Source: Hyphomicrobium methylovorum
GTDB lineage: Bacteria; Pseudomonadota; Alphaproteobacteria; Rhizobiales; Hyphomicrobiaceae
Assembly: GCF_013626205.1 (NCBI RefSeq)
Contig: NZ_QHJE01000001.1
Span: 3,266,501-3,330,500 of the forward strand
Reading direction: 5' to 3'
Length of the DNA stretch: 64,000 nucleotides
In this document: one piece after another, positions 35,819 to 46,303 of the stretch
Layout of the letters: every line of letters starts with the position of its first letter
Position numbering within the stretch: the stretch's first letter is position 1
Program-made: the position numbers and the translations under genes
Notes under the pieces: generated by a model
What the model was told of the DNA's origin: nothing
The model's database searches: none
What the model saw: only the letters and a program-made list of their open reading frames with translations

Positions 35819-36474
35819 TGCTCGTTTCGCGCTGTTTCGCCGTTCTGTTGTTCGTTGCCGGTCCTACGGCCGTTGCTCATGCGACGGAAGCGAAGATCGA
35901 CGACGCGACCTGCGTGCAGTTGCGGGCCGAGCAGTCGAAGCTCCGGCATGCGGGCGTTTCGGATGATTTGAAGAAGGGCGTGGCCTGGGCCAAGTCCAAT
36001 CTCGCTCCGGCACGGATGCGCGATGTTGAGCAGTACATCAGGCTGGATGAACAACTGAAATTCGGCTGCCGCGATGCCAAGCCTTCGCTCGCGGCGGAAA
36101 AGGCTCGCGCGGCGGCGGCTCGGATCGAGGCCAACTCGGATGCCGATCCGCTGGTGCCCGTCGCCGTCGATCCGGCAAAGCCCGGCGCTGCTGACGCATC
36201 GGACAAAGAGAAGAAGAAGCCTCAGAAGAAGCAGGCCACGAAGAAAGCTAAGCCGGCCGATCCCAATGTAGGGTCGGGCGATCCGCCGAAGCCTGCACCC
36301 ACACCCGCGGCGGCCGGAAAACCGCACGCTGACGCTCGGCCGATCACGCCGCGCCGTGCGACTCCGGCGCCCCGGCCTTCGCAGGAGACCGCTGCTGCGG
36401 ATGCGCAAGACCAGCTGCCAGCATTCGGTTTTGGCGAGATGACCGTTTTGCCGCACGTCGAAGGCGGCAGGTAA
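35815..36474 (+). CDS. Secreted protein with Lys/Pro/Ala-rich C-terminus
   Basis: 219 residues. A signal peptide ([24 protein letters not shown]) is followed by a helical segment of ~85 residues containing two cysteines ([11 protein letters not shown] and FGCRDAK), then a low-complexity Lys/Ala/Pro tail ([16 protein letters not shown]). No known domain. Translationally coupled to tpiA by ATGA, with secG 131 bp downstream. The disordered tail suggests cell-wall or envelope interaction, but this is a guess. Confidence 0.65.
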   Translation: MMLVSRCFAVLLFVAGPTAVAHATEAKIDDATCVQLRAEQSKLRHAGVSDDLKKGVAWAKSNLAPARMRDVEQYIRLDEQLKFGCRDAKPSLAAEKARAAAARIEANSDADPLVPVAVDPAKPGAADASDKEKKKPQKKQATKKAKPADPNVGSGDPPKPAPTPAAAGKPHADARPITPRRATPAPRPSQETAAADAQDQLPAFGFGEMTVLPHVEGGR

Positions 36475-36605
36475 TTGGGCGGGGCTGCCTTGTGCTTGGG
36501 TGCAGGGCTGGTCCGCTCGGAAAAGGTGGTGTATACGGCCGCCTTCGCGTGTCGGCGCACTAGGGTGCCGGCGTTTCGCGGCAAGGACGCTTGGACTCCC
36601 AAATC

Positions 36606-36992
36606 ATGGCTACCGTACTCCTCATCATTCACCTGATGATTTCCGTGGCGCTGGTGTGCGTCGTGCTGATGCAGAAATCCGAAGGCGGCGCGCTGGGGAT
36701 TGGTGGCAGCGGCGGCGGAGGCGGTGGCTTTCTGACCGGCCGGGGAACGGCGAACCTGCTGACGCGGATGACGGCTGGACTGGCCGCTCTCTTCTTTCTG
36801 ACCAGCATTCTGCTGACGATTCTGGCGCGAAATGCCGCGAATCAGGGATCGCTGTTTGATGCGACGCATCCGGGCAGCCCGCCTGTTACCGCTCCGGCGA
36901 CGCCGGGCAGCGGCGAGGCACCGGCAGGACGTGGCGGCGTGCTCGACAAGCTGCAGCAGCAGGGCGGCCCGGCCGTTCCGCAGAACCAATAA
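36606..36992 (+). CDS. secG: Preprotein translocase subunit SecG
   Basis: Two membrane helices (LLIIHLMISVALVCVVLMQ and MTAGLAALFFLTSILLTILA) flank the conserved cytosolic loop KSEGGALGIGGSGG...FLTGRGTANLL, which is diagnostic for SecG. A Pro/Gly-rich tail follows. SecG supports SecYEG-dependent export. ATG at 36606 fits the family start; the open frame begins at a TTG 15 bases earlier. Confidence 0.94.
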   Translation: MATVLLIIHLMISVALVCVVLMQKSEGGALGIGGSGGGGGGFLTGRGTANLLTRMTAGLAALFFLTSILLTILARNAANQGSLFDATHPGSPPVTAPATPGSGEAPAGRGGVLDKLQQQGGPAVPQNQ

Positions 36993-37011
36993 CGACCCTT
37001 ACGAGGATGGT

Positions 37012-37036
37012 GCAGCTACGTGTGAGGCGTAGCTGC
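37012..37036 (+). other. Hairpin between secG and pyrG
   Basis: GCAGCTACG (37012-37020) and CGTAGCTGC (37028-37036) form a perfect 9-bp stem with a 7-base loop. It starts 20 bases after the secG stop and has no T-run. It may be a weak terminator or a leader element for pyrG, which begins at 37141. Confidence 0.4.
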
Positions 37037-37128
37037 AACGCATAAGGCCCGCGCCAAACGGACCTTGCGACGTTTTCGTGTGGTGAGAGTGCAAAAAAGC
37101 CGCTTCGAATCCGGCGCTGGCTGTGTAA

Positions 37129-38769
<1,641 letters not shown>

Positions 38770-38793
38770 TTCGAACTGCTTCAGACACATAAT

Positions 38794-38818
38794 AATCCCG
38801 GCGGGTTGCGCCGGGATT
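38794..38818 (+). terminator. Hairpin after pyrG
   Basis: AATCCCGGCG (38794-38803) pairs with CGCCGGGATT (38809-38818) around GGTTG, between the convergent stop codons of pyrG and the small membrane protein gene. The T-run is short. Confidence 0.7.
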
Positions 38819-38844
38819 CATCGTTGCAATCTCGACAGGCGATA

Positions 38845-39084
38845 TCAGGGGGTCGTCGTGGCTGGCGCCATCGTGCCTGCCGGCGGTGCGGCGACCGTCG
38901 TGACGTCCAGACGAAGCACGCCGCTGTAAAGCAATCCGCCAAAGACGACTGCGAAGACGATTGCCGTCGCGAGGGCGTTCATGAAACGGTTCGAAAACGA
39001 AATCAGATTGCCGATGAGATCGAGTACGAACACGACGAGTGCGCCGATCAATACCGGTTCGATCCAAGGATATTGTTCAAACAT
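38845..39084 (-). CDS. Small membrane protein of unknown function
   Basis: 79 residues with two predicted helices: WIEPVLIGALVVFVLDLIGNLIS and ALATAIVFAVVFGGLLYSGVL. A Thr/Ala/Pro tail follows. The ATG at 39084 has GGGGA 6 bases upstream; the frame extends further upstream without a good start. No family recognised. It is convergent with pyrG and divergent from pqqA. Confidence 0.6.
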   Translation of the reverse strand: MFEQYPWIEPVLIGALVVFVLDLIGNLISFSNRFMNALATAIVFAVVFGGLLYSGVLRLDVTTVAAPPAGTMAPATTTP

Positions 39085-39428
39085 TTCAAATCCCCATTTT
39101 TTTGACGCCGCCCCCGAGTCGCGGCTTGAGATCGCTTTTATAGCACGCCCGCCGAGATTTGATCCAATCCCGACCATTTGGCACCGTCAGCGAGTGGAAA
39201 CCTACGGTGCGATCATCGCTCAGCTACTCGATCGCGAGACGCAGAGGATATTGAACAGAGCAACGATCTAAGGCGTTGAATCACTTTCGAAACGATATAA
39301 CAGTTCACCGTTTCGTGATCACGAAAAGTTTGCCAAGTGAGAGCGAAATGAGATTGGAATTTTATCGGTAGCCCAACTATCTACTTCCTCAACAGGAGCA
39401 ACCTGTCGAATTTGGAGGAGGACACACC
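39085..39428. other. 344-bp upstream region of pqqA
   Basis: This divergent intergenic region separates the small membrane protein gene from pqqA. It contains a perfect 16-bp palindrome at 39311-39326 and the strong pqqA ribosome-binding site GGAGGAG at 39414-39420. I could not assign convincing -35/-10 boxes with normal spacing. No other coding potential seen. Confidence 0.5.
39311..39326. promoter_or_regulatory. Perfect 16-bp palindrome upstream of pqqA
   Basis: TTTCGTGATCACGAAA reads identically on both strands and ends 102 bases before the pqqA start. The form and position suit a dimeric regulator's operator. No regulator gene is adjacent. Confidence 0.55.
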
Positions 39429-39518
39429 ATGAAAGTCTGGACCAAACCCGCAGTTCGCGAACAGGAAGTCGGTCTCGAAGTTACGAGCTATCTGCCGGCC
39501 GAGATCGATCTCATCTAA
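39429..39518 (+). CDS. pqqA: PQQ precursor peptide PqqA
   Basis: A 29-residue peptide, MKVWTKPAVREQ followed by EVGLEVTSYLPAEIDLI. The Glu17-Val-Thr-Ser-Tyr21 spacing (E-x3-Y) is the invariant PqqA feature: these two residues are crosslinked by PqqE and become the PQQ skeleton. GGAGGAG lies 8 bases upstream and a strong terminator follows, so it is a monocistronic, probably highly expressed unit. It is far from pqqE (window end) and no other pqq genes adjoin it. The C-terminal extension after Tyr is 8 residues, within the normal range. Confidence 0.92.
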   Translation: MKVWTKPAVREQEVGLEVTSYLPAEIDLI

Positions 39519-39523
39519 GAATT

Positions 39524-39568
39524 CAATCTTCGGATTGGAAACGGCGGCCTTCGGGCCGCCGTTTTTGT
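39524..39568 (+). terminator. Tandem hairpins ending the pqqA transcript
   Basis: The major hairpin is AAACGGCGGCC (39539-39549), TTCG loop, GGCCGCCGTTT (39554-39564), followed by TTTTG. A smaller hairpin, TCAATC/GATTGG with another TTCG, lies just before it at about 39524-39537. The first may protect the 3' end and the second terminate. Confidence 0.9.
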
Positions 39569-39670
39569 TTCAGGGCTCGGATTTCTCAAAAGCTTTGGGA
39601 TGTTCACGCGGGTTGGGGGAAACGGCTGTAAGATCTCGCCGTGCTGCTTTCAGGCCGCTATAATTCTCCG

Positions 39671-40540
39671 ATGACCCAGCACGAAACTTTAAAGCCTGCT
39701 TCGCGCGTTCGCGCAGGTTCGGTACTTTTCGCCAACGACGCGCCGATTGCCGTCCTTGCAGGCCCCTGCCAAATGGAAAGCCGCGAGCATGCGCTTGAGA
39801 TGGCGGCAGCTTTGGCAGAAATCTCACAAAAGCTTGGGATCGGGCTCGTCTACAAATCATCCTTCGATAAGGCCAACCGCACCTCGCTTTCCGGACGGCG
39901 CGGCATCGGGTTGAAGGCGGCGTTGCCGGTCTTCGCCGAAATCCGCGAGCGTTACGACCTACCGATCGTCACCGATATTCATGAGACGGCGCAGTGCGCG
40001 CCCGTGGCGGAAGTTGCGGACGTTTTGCAAATTCCCGCATTTCTCTGCCGCCAGACCGATCTGCTCATCGCGGCGGCTGAAACCGGCCGCGTGATCAAGA
40101 TCAAGAAGGGTCAGTTCCTCGCGCCTTGGGACATGAAGAACGTCGTCGCCAAGGTGACTGGGTCGGGCAATCCGAACGTCCTCGTTACGGAACGAGGCTC
40201 GAGCTTTGGCTACAACACGCTGGTCGTGGACATGCGTTCGCTGCCGCAAATGGCGGAGACGGGTGCGCCCGTTATCTTCGATGCCACGCATGCGGTGCAG
40301 CAGCCGGGCGGGCAGGGGACGTCATCAGGTGGCGACAGGCGCTTCGTTCCAGTGCTCGCGCGGGCTGCCGTGGCGGCGGGTGTCGCGGGCCTCTTCATCG
40401 AAACGCACCAGGACCCCGATCACGCACCGTCGGACGGCCCCAATATGGTGCCGCTCAAAAACTTCGCAGGTTTGATTGCAGAGCTGCAGGCGATCGACAA
40501 CGTCGTGAAGGGTAGCAAGGGCGCGGACCTGGCCAGTTAG
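39671..40540 (+). CDS. kdsA: 3-deoxy-8-phosphooctulonate synthase
   Basis: About 289 residues with the KdsA barrel signature: VLAGPCQMESREHALEMA, YKSSFDKANRTS, GRRGIGLKAAL, VTDIHETAQCAPVAEVADVLQIPAFLCRQTDLL, KKGQFLAPWDMKNVVAK, and ERGSSFGYNTLVVDMRSLP. It condenses arabinose 5-phosphate with phosphoenolpyruvate in LPS Kdo synthesis. ATG 39671 is preferred over an upstream GTG at 39641 because homology begins soon after it. It normally follows pyrG closely; here ~900 bp separate them. Confidence 0.95.
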   Translation: MTQHETLKPASRVRAGSVLFANDAPIAVLAGPCQMESREHALEMAAALAEISQKLGIGLVYKSSFDKANRTSLSGRRGIGLKAALPVFAEIRERYDLPIVTDIHETAQCAPVAEVADVLQIPAFLCRQTDLLIAAAETGRVIKIKKGQFLAPWDMKNVVAKVTGSGNPNVLVTERGSSFGYNTLVVDMRSLPQMAETGAPVIFDATHAVQQPGGQGTSSGGDRRFVPVLARAAVAAGVAGLFIETHQDPDHAPSDGPNMVPLKNFAGLIAELQAIDNVVKGSKGADLAS

Positions 40541-40618
40541 TCCGCGCGTCTCGATTGTTCTTCGCAGATTGCGGCCTCATCCCCCTGAGACGCGCTTGCC
40601 GCGAACAGCGTCTTTCTC

Positions 40619-40861
40619 TCAGGTCTTTGCAGACCAGAGTCGTGCCGCCAGAGTATCGATAGCGGAGCGGCTTGAGAGGTTTCCGTACTGCCCACCGTCA
40701 GACACCACGACGCCGACAATCGGGATCGGTGTATTTGCGGTTCGCAGCGGCGAGCTGTGTCCAACGTTGACAGCGGCAATTGCCATCGACGTCATCAGCA
40801 GGCTCAAAGTTGAAAGGCAAGAAGCGTAGGCAAGGGCACGCGAAACAAATTCGTATTGCAT
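40619..40861 (-). CDS. Small putative exported protein
   Basis: 80 residues with an N-terminal hydrophobic stretch (ALAYASCLSTLSLLMTSMAIAA) that could be a signal peptide, then a short polar region. AGGTGG lies a few bases before the ATG. I recognise no family and the coding signal is modest, so it could be spurious. It converges on kdsA. Confidence 0.4.
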   Translation of the reverse strand: MQYEFVSRALAYASCLSTLSLLMTSMAIAAVNVGHSSPLRTANTPIPIVGVVVSDGGQYGNLSSRSAIDTLAARLWSAKT

Positions 40862-41128
40862 CAGACCACCTCAAAAACAAAAAACAACGGGTGACGACAC
40901 ATCGCTTGCGATCAATCGGCGAATGGGAAGAAGGCCAGTCACCGAATGTTTTTAGACTACGTCAATGTTCGTTAAGGGCGCGTTAAGCCTAACGCTTCGT
41001 CAATACTTTTTTCGTCCGCACGCGCGGACTCTGGCGCGAGTCGGCAGGCGCAGCACGATCAGGCGCGCGATGCTTCGCAGATCGCTCGCACAGAGCGGAA
41101 ATCAGACGCTAAGAGGGGGTTGGGCGCC

Positions 41129-41854
41129 CTAGCTCTTCATATCGGCGCGTATGGCGCGCGCAACGGCGCCTGCGCGTTCGTCAATGAGCTGAGGAATTTC
41201 GCAAGCGATCGGCATGTTCGCCTGCTTCTCCTGGAAGGTGCGAACCTCCCATTTGTACTTTTCCTCGGCATCCGAGAGCTTGTTGATCTCGCCAGCCGGT
41301 TCCGAATCCGCGGCAGCTGCAGCCGCGACGGCCTCAGGCGGCAGCTCCTGAGATTCCTTGTCGATCTCCTTGGCGCGTTCAAGCTGGCGCTTATGGAACC
41401 GCTCGATGCCGGACATCACGATCCGGCGCTCTTCATTCGTGCGCGTCAGCACAGCGGCGAACAGTTCCGTCAACTTGGCGTCGTGCACGTCAGCGGGTTG
41501 AGCATCGGCGAATTTCTTGATCGCCGCTTCGACCTCTTCCATCGTCAACCGTCGCGAGATCAGATACTCCGACAGCTTTCGCACGGTCTCATCTTTGCGC
41601 CAGCTTGTGGTGTCGGTGATCTCGGGGCCGTCCCAGATCGTTGCAGCACTCAGTTGCGGAACCTTGCGGTAAATGCAGGGCCATTCGGTCGCCGGGGCCT
41701 TAGCAAGTTCCGCCGCAGTCTGCGGTGCTGGCGTTTCCTGTGCTGGCGTTTCCGGCTCGGCTGCGTTGGCGCGCGGACCGAAGCTAACGCTCGAGACCGA
41801 CACGGTTGCCGCGACAGCGAACAGCGATGCGCGAATGAGGACAGAAGACTTCAT
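41129..41854 (-). CDS. Exported protein of the PQQ-associated ABC cluster
   Basis: 241 residues. A signal peptide (KSSVLIRASLFAVAATVSVSS, cleavage near ANA-AEP) is followed by a Pro/Thr/Ala linker, then a helical domain with two cysteines (WPCIYRKVPQLSAATIWDGP and IACEIPQLIDERAGAVARAI). GAGGTG lies 7 bases before the ATG at 41854. It is the last gene of the ABC operon. In the Methylobacterium lut (lanthanide) cluster an exported protein follows the ABC genes, but equivalence is inferred from position only. Confidence 0.65.
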   Translation of the reverse strand: MKSSVLIRASLFAVAATVSVSSVSFGPRANAAEPETPAQETPAPQTAAELAKAPATEWPCIYRKVPQLSAATIWDGPEITDTTSWRKDETVRKLSEYLISRRLTMEEVEAAIKKFADAQPADVHDAKLTELFAAVLTRTNEERRIVMSGIERFHKRQLERAKEIDKESQELPPEAVAAAAAADSEPAGEINKLSDAEEKYKWEVRTFQEKQANMPIACEIPQLIDERAGAVARAIRADMKS

Positions 41855-41870
41855 AACAACACACCTCATG

Positions 41871-42884
41871 TTAGGCGCCTGGTCCGCCGCGCCGGGAGAT
41901 CAGGCCTTTCGATGGATTGTAGGCATAAACGGCCGCCGCAAGAAACAGCACCGTACACCCGACAACGATGAGAAGTGAGATCGTATCGATCTGACCGTAA
42001 AGAGCGAAGCGGATGAGTTCGACCGCGTAGGTAAATGGATTGAGCCGGCATATTTCAAAAAGCAGCGGGCTGGCTTCGCGGATGCGCCATAGTGGATAGA
42101 GCGCGGATGACGCAAAGAACATCGGGAAAATCACGAAGTTCATGACGCCAGCGAAGTTTTCGAGTTGGCGAATGACCGACGAAATAAAGAGTGCCAGCGA
42201 ACCAAGCATCAGGCCTGCGAGAACGATTGCCGGAATAACCGTGATGTAACCCGCGAAGGGCTGCAGCACGGCTGGGATCGATACGAGCGAGTGCACGATC
42301 GGTTCGGCCATGCCCGTTACGTCCTGGCCGAGCCAAGCGGGAGCCTCGAAGAACGTGAAGAGCTTCAGCTCTGAAATGGGCGGAGGTTGAATGCCCCAGA
42401 AATAGGCGACCAGCAGAAACGCATATGACTGCAGCAGCGCGACAGAGACACCGCCAAGCAACTTCGACAGCAGCAGGAACCAACGCGGAAACGGACTGAC
42501 GAGCAGCGTGCGCATCGTGCCGGTTTCGCGGTCATAGACCATCGATAGCGACGATTGCATTGCGTTGAAGAGCAGGATCATCGCGATCAGTCCTGGCGCG
42601 ATGAATTCCTCATAAAGCACGTACGTCTCGTAGGGCGGAATGATCGAGACGCCGAGCGTCTGGCGAAAGCCTGCGGCGAAGATGAAAAGCCAGATGAGCG
42701 GACGGACGAGGGCGGAGAGAAAGCGCTCGCGCTGATGCAGATAGCGCAGGATCTCACGCCAGACGATGCCGCGGAAGCAAGCAAAGTAGCCGGATATGCC
42801 AAGACGGCGGCGCGCGGACGCTTCGGATTCCGCGATAGTTCCCGGACTCATCATTGCCGTGCTGGACACGATCGGAGACGACAT
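41871..42884 (-). CDS. ABC transporter permease, PQQ-associated (PedC/LutF-type)
   Basis: 337 residues with an ABC-2-type membrane domain: about six helices, including LIWLFIFAAGFRQTLG, FIAPGLIAMILLFNAMQSSLSMVYDRETGTMRTLLVSPFPRW (the conserved ABC-2 segment) and FVIFPMFFASSALYPLW. ABC-2 permeases are usually exporters. It overlaps the ATPase gene by ATGA. The set of binding protein, YVTN propeller, ATPase and this permease matches the cluster beside PQQ-dependent alcohol dehydrogenases, related to the lanthanide lut genes of Methylobacterium. Confidence 0.85.
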   Translation of the reverse strand: MSSPIVSSTAMMSPGTIAESEASARRRLGISGYFACFRGIVWREILRYLHQRERFLSALVRPLIWLFIFAAGFRQTLGVSIIPPYETYVLYEEFIAPGLIAMILLFNAMQSSLSMVYDRETGTMRTLLVSPFPRWFLLLSKLLGGVSVALLQSYAFLLVAYFWGIQPPPISELKLFTFFEAPAWLGQDVTGMAEPIVHSLVSIPAVLQPFAGYITVIPAIVLAGLMLGSLALFISSVIRQLENFAGVMNFVIFPMFFASSALYPLWRIREASPLLFEICRLNPFTYAVELIRFALYGQIDTISLLIVVGCTVLFLAAAVYAYNPSKGLISRRGGPGA

Positions 42885-43687
42885 CAGGCGGCCTCCTCGA
42901 CCGAGGCCGACGTTCCGGTGAGCGTGCGGAAGGCTTCACGAACGGTCGTCGTTCCGGTCTGTGCGAGAAGCTGGGGCACGCCGCCGTTGAACAGCACGAC
43001 GCCCTTGTGCAGCACCACGACCTGATCGGTCCGCAACACTTCGTCCATCAAATGGGTGGCCCAAAGTACGCCAAGGTGCTCTCGCGCGACGAGGTCGCGA
43101 ACGATCTTGATAACGCTTTCGCGCGATCCGAGGTCGAGACCGACCGTCGGTTCGTCAAGCAGCAGCATGTTCGGGCGATGCATCATCGAGCGCGCGATCT
43201 CGACGCGTCGGACCTGCCCGCCAGATAATGCGCGCACTTTCTCATTGGCGCGATCGCCGAGCCCGACAAGCTCGAGCGCGGCCTTGGCGCGTTCGGCCGC
43301 TTCGGGCTTGGAATATCCATGCAGCGCCGCATGATATTTGAGGTTCTGCGCCAGCGTCAGATCGACGTCGAGCGTGCGGCTCTGAAAAACCACACCAAGC
43401 TGCTGGAGTGCGAGCGATGGGCGCCGGCGCACATCGTGGCCGCGAATGAAGATCTCGCCCGTCACGTTGTCGTAGAGGCGCGTTACGAGCGAGAAGAGCG
43501 TGGATTTTCCCGCGCCGTTCAGGCCGAGAAGCACGACGAAGCCGCCTTGCCCCACGCTCAACGATACGTGATCGAGGACCTTTCGGTCCCCAAAGCTGTG
43601 GCTGACATCGTTGACGACGAGCGCGGGCGTGCGGTCCGTCTCCGCTGTGATGGCCGGGGCCGTCTTCGTCATGCTATCGCCGTCCAT
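42884..43687 (-). CDS. ABC transporter ATP-binding protein, PQQ-associated (LutE-type)
   Basis: About 267 residues with the full ABC ATPase set: Walker A GLNGAGKST, Q-loop VVFQSRTLD, signature LSGGQVRRVEIARS, Walker B MLLLDEPTVGLD, and switch His in WATHLMDE. It energises the ABC-2 permease encoded next, with which it overlaps by 4 bases. The start is uncertain: ATG 43687 or 43672; the open frame running to 43753 would overlap the YVTN gene. Confidence 0.87.
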   Translation of the reverse strand: MDGDSMTKTAPAITAETDRTPALVVNDVSHSFGDRKVLDHVSLSVGQGGFVVLLGLNGAGKSTLFSLVTRLYDNVTGEIFIRGHDVRRRPSLALQQLGVVFQSRTLDVDLTLAQNLKYHAALHGYSKPEAAERAKAALELVGLGDRANEKVRALSGGQVRRVEIARSMMHRPNMLLLDEPTVGLDLGSRESVIKIVRDLVAREHLGVLWATHLMDEVLRTDQVVVLHKGVVLFNGGVPQLLAQTGTTTVREAFRTLTGTSASVEEAA

Positions 43688-43712
43688 CGCATTGTATTTT
43701 CCCGCGTCTTCC

Positions 43713-44696
43713 CTAGTGCGGCGAGACGACCACGCCCCATGGGTAGCGGCCAACCTTGATCGACTTTATCGCCTTCTGACTCGCAACATCGATAACTGTT
43801 ACATCGTTAGAGGCGCCGTTGGTGGTGAATAAAAGTTTATCGTCGGGTGTGAAATACATCTGCCAAACGCGTTGACCCACCAGGATATACTTGAGGACCT
43901 TGAAGGTTGCCGTGTCGACGACTGCCACACGGTTTGCGGGGCCGAGCGCGACGAACGCGATCTTGTCATCTTTCGTGATGCGGATCCCGACCGGCTGAAT
44001 GGCTTCGCGGGTGATGCCGGGGATCTCGAAATTGATCTTGCCGATGATCTTACGGTCCGCCGGATTGATGATCGTCACGGTGCCGCCGACCTCGGAGGAT
44101 ACCCAAAGCTGCGTCTGAGCGGCGTTGAACATAGCAACGCGCGGACGGCTATCGACCAGCACGTTGTCGAACGTCTCGTGCTTCGTCGTATCGATGAAAT
44201 GGGCCATGTTCGTCGTTTCCGACGTGTTGACCAGCACCTTGCCGTCGGGGCTCATGCCCATTCCTTCGGGTTCAACGCCGACAGGAATTTCCGTGACGAC
44301 CTTCGAGGTTTCGATGTCGACGACGGTGACGAGGTTATCATCTTCATTGGCGATGTAGAGCCGCTTGCCGTCGGGGTGCAGCGTCAGAAGCTCGGGATCG
44401 GGTCCGGAGGGAAGCGATTTGATGTATTCGAGCGTCTTGGCATCATAAACTTTCACATCATTGTCATCGCTCGTGCAGATGATGATCCATTTGCCGTCTT
44501 GCGACATCACGATGCCGCGCGGGCGCTGGCCGACCTTCGCCGTCTTGATGACTTCGAGCTTTTCCGTGTCGATGACGCTGACGGTATTGTCCTTTTCGTT
44601 CGTGACGTAAGCAGTGAACGCGCTGGCGGGGGACGCCACAGCGGCAACGGCTGCGAACGAGAGAAGAGCAGAAAAGGCACTGGGTCGTCGCAACAT
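43713..44696 (-). CDS. Exported YVTN-family beta-propeller protein, PQQ-associated
   Basis: 327 residues. A signal peptide (FSALLSFAAVAAVASPASA-FTA) is followed by seven YVTN-type blades, for example AYVTNEKDNTVSVIDTEKLEVIKTAKVGQRPRG, then repeated G-x-x-P-x-G and D-x-x-x spacing to the final GRYPWGVVVSPH. Such propellers occur in the PQQ-linked ABC gene sets and are likely periplasmic. Their ligand is unknown. The gene lies between the binding-protein gene and the ATPase. Confidence 0.85.
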   Translation of the reverse strand: MLRRPSAFSALLSFAAVAAVASPASAFTAYVTNEKDNTVSVIDTEKLEVIKTAKVGQRPRGIVMSQDGKWIIICTSDDNDVKVYDAKTLEYIKSLPSGPDPELLTLHPDGKRLYIANEDDNLVTVVDIETSKVVTEIPVGVEPEGMGMSPDGKVLVNTSETTNMAHFIDTTKHETFDNVLVDSRPRVAMFNAAQTQLWVSSEVGGTVTIINPADRKIIGKINFEIPGITREAIQPVGIRITKDDKIAFVALGPANRVAVVDTATFKVLKYILVGQRVWQMYFTPDDKLLFTTNGASNDVTVIDVASQKAIKSIKVGRYPWGVVVSPH

Positions 44697-44763
44697 CTCT
44701 CGTCTCCAAATAGCGGATCCTGCAATCAGGATCTGTTGAGGAAAGGTCTTCTCACCTGCCGCG

Positions 44764-46068
44764 TTATTGCGCGTAGGCTTTGCACTTGGTTTCCGGCTTG
44801 TCCAAGCCGAGCGTATCGAGGGTACTGAACTGGTGCAGGAAGCCTGGCTGAGGTGACACGCTGACCAGCAGCTTCGGCGTTCCGACGATCAAGGGCTCGC
44901 GAAGCTGGCCGTTCCACGTGCGGAAGCTGAGTGCGACGCCTTTGAAGGCCGCGACCTCAAATTCCGGTGAGTGGATGAAGTCGTGCAGAACCTTGAAGTC
45001 TGTCGTGTGCCGGCGCGTGACGGCTTCGCCGATGGCGCGCGTCGCGACCCAGGCATCATAATCGATGGTGCGCATCTGCCGGTTGTTCAGGCGGCGGAAG
45101 CGATGTTGGAACTGAGTGCCACCCCACAGCTCAAGAGCGGGATGCCAGCTCGTCGGCGTCAATCCTGCTGAGCCAGCAACCGGACGCGGCACCCAGGTGC
45201 GGAACGGAAAATAGTCGGCAAAGAGTTTGCCATCGTCAGCGACGACGACCACGTCATGGTCTTTCGCGCGCTGCATGAAGCTCGGGATCTGCTGCTGAAC
45301 CTGTTCGAACCCGCCATCGGCGCGGCGGCTGCCGGTTTCCTGCTTGAATTCGCGATCCTCAACGATCTTCGCGCCGAATTTCTTTGCGGCCCGGCGATAT
45401 GCATCGGCCAGCAGCTTGTCTTCCGGGCGAGGACCCGACACCAGGAACCAGTTGCGCCACTGTTTCCACGCCAAATACTGACCGAGCGCGTCCGCGAGCA
45501 TCGTGCGGGTTGGCGCAACATGCATGACGTTTGCGCGGCAATCTTCTTCGCGCAGCCGGTCGTCAGGGTTGCCGACGTTGAAGATGATTGCCGGTTTTCC
45601 CGAGAGAGCGTCGGAGAGCTTCAGGATGCCGTCCGGGTCGAGATCAGCGATGATAAAGCTATCACCGGAGGCCTGCTTTTCCTTGGCGCCAGCGATCAGC
45701 TCATCGACGGTTCCTTCAAGGGTATCGAGCTTGAAGGTCTGGTTGAGGAAGCGCCCGGTCGTGTTGTTGTCGGCGATGCCGAGCTTGGCGCCAGCGATCC
45801 CATCATCAGGAGAGGGCAGGTCCAAAAGGGAGAGCGGAAGTTCGTCGGTGCGGTTCTGTTTAAGGTAAAGAATCGAGACGTTTAGCGGTTCGCGCTTGGC
45901 GGGCTGAACGTTGGTGTCGATTGCTTGCTCACCTGCGGCCGCGGGCTTGGCAGCATCCTCGGCGTAAAGCGCGCCGGGCCAGCAGGCGAGTGCGAGCGCC
46001 CCAGCAACAGCCATGGTCCTCGGGCTCCAGCGTCGCGGGGTGCGTCCAGTCCTCGGCGGGCATGGCAT
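44764..46068 (-). CDS. Periplasmic ABC substrate-binding-like protein, PQQ-associated (LutA-type)
   Basis: About 434 residues after ATG 46068. A long basic n-region and hydrophobic core (MAVAGALALACWPGALYA) form the signal peptide. The body resembles a type I periplasmic binding protein (NVSILYLKQ, then FIIADLDPDGILKLSDAL, NWFLVSGPRPEDKLLADAYRRAAKKFGAKIV and DVVVVADDGKLFADYF). An ATG at 46014 would still leave a signal peptide. It heads the minus-strand operon binding protein-YVTN-ATPase-permease-exported protein. The ligand could relate to PQQ-enzyme products or lanthanides; sequence does not decide. Confidence 0.8.
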   Translation of the reverse strand: MPCPPRTGRTPRRWSPRTMAVAGALALACWPGALYAEDAAKPAAAGEQAIDTNVQPAKREPLNVSILYLKQNRTDELPLSLLDLPSPDDGIAGAKLGIADNNTTGRFLNQTFKLDTLEGTVDELIAGAKEKQASGDSFIIADLDPDGILKLSDALSGKPAIIFNVGNPDDRLREEDCRANVMHVAPTRTMLADALGQYLAWKQWRNWFLVSGPRPEDKLLADAYRRAAKKFGAKIVEDREFKQETGSRRADGGFEQVQQQIPSFMQRAKDHDVVVVADDGKLFADYFPFRTWVPRPVAGSAGLTPTSWHPALELWGGTQFQHRFRRLNNRQMRTIDYDAWVATRAIGEAVTRRHTTDFKVLHDFIHSPEFEVAAFKGVALSFRTWNGQLREPLIVGTPKLLVSVSPQPGFLHQFSTLDTLGLDKPETKCKAYAQ

Positions 46069-46303
46069 TGGCAATGATCGAACTCCGAAAGGCAGGAAAT
46101 ACGCGGTTATGGGAAGGGAAGCCGACCCTTCCAATGTTACTGTGTTGCTGTAAAAGGGGGCGTAGCATCTGGTTGTCAAGGCAGACGCACCGGGCTCGCG
46201 CGTTTGTGACTGGGAACAATCGCCAAAATTTGTGTGAAGGTCTTGCAATAGTCTAGGGGTAGCAAACACGTAAAGGCTCTGCGCCTTCGTCTGGGCGTAA
46301 ACC

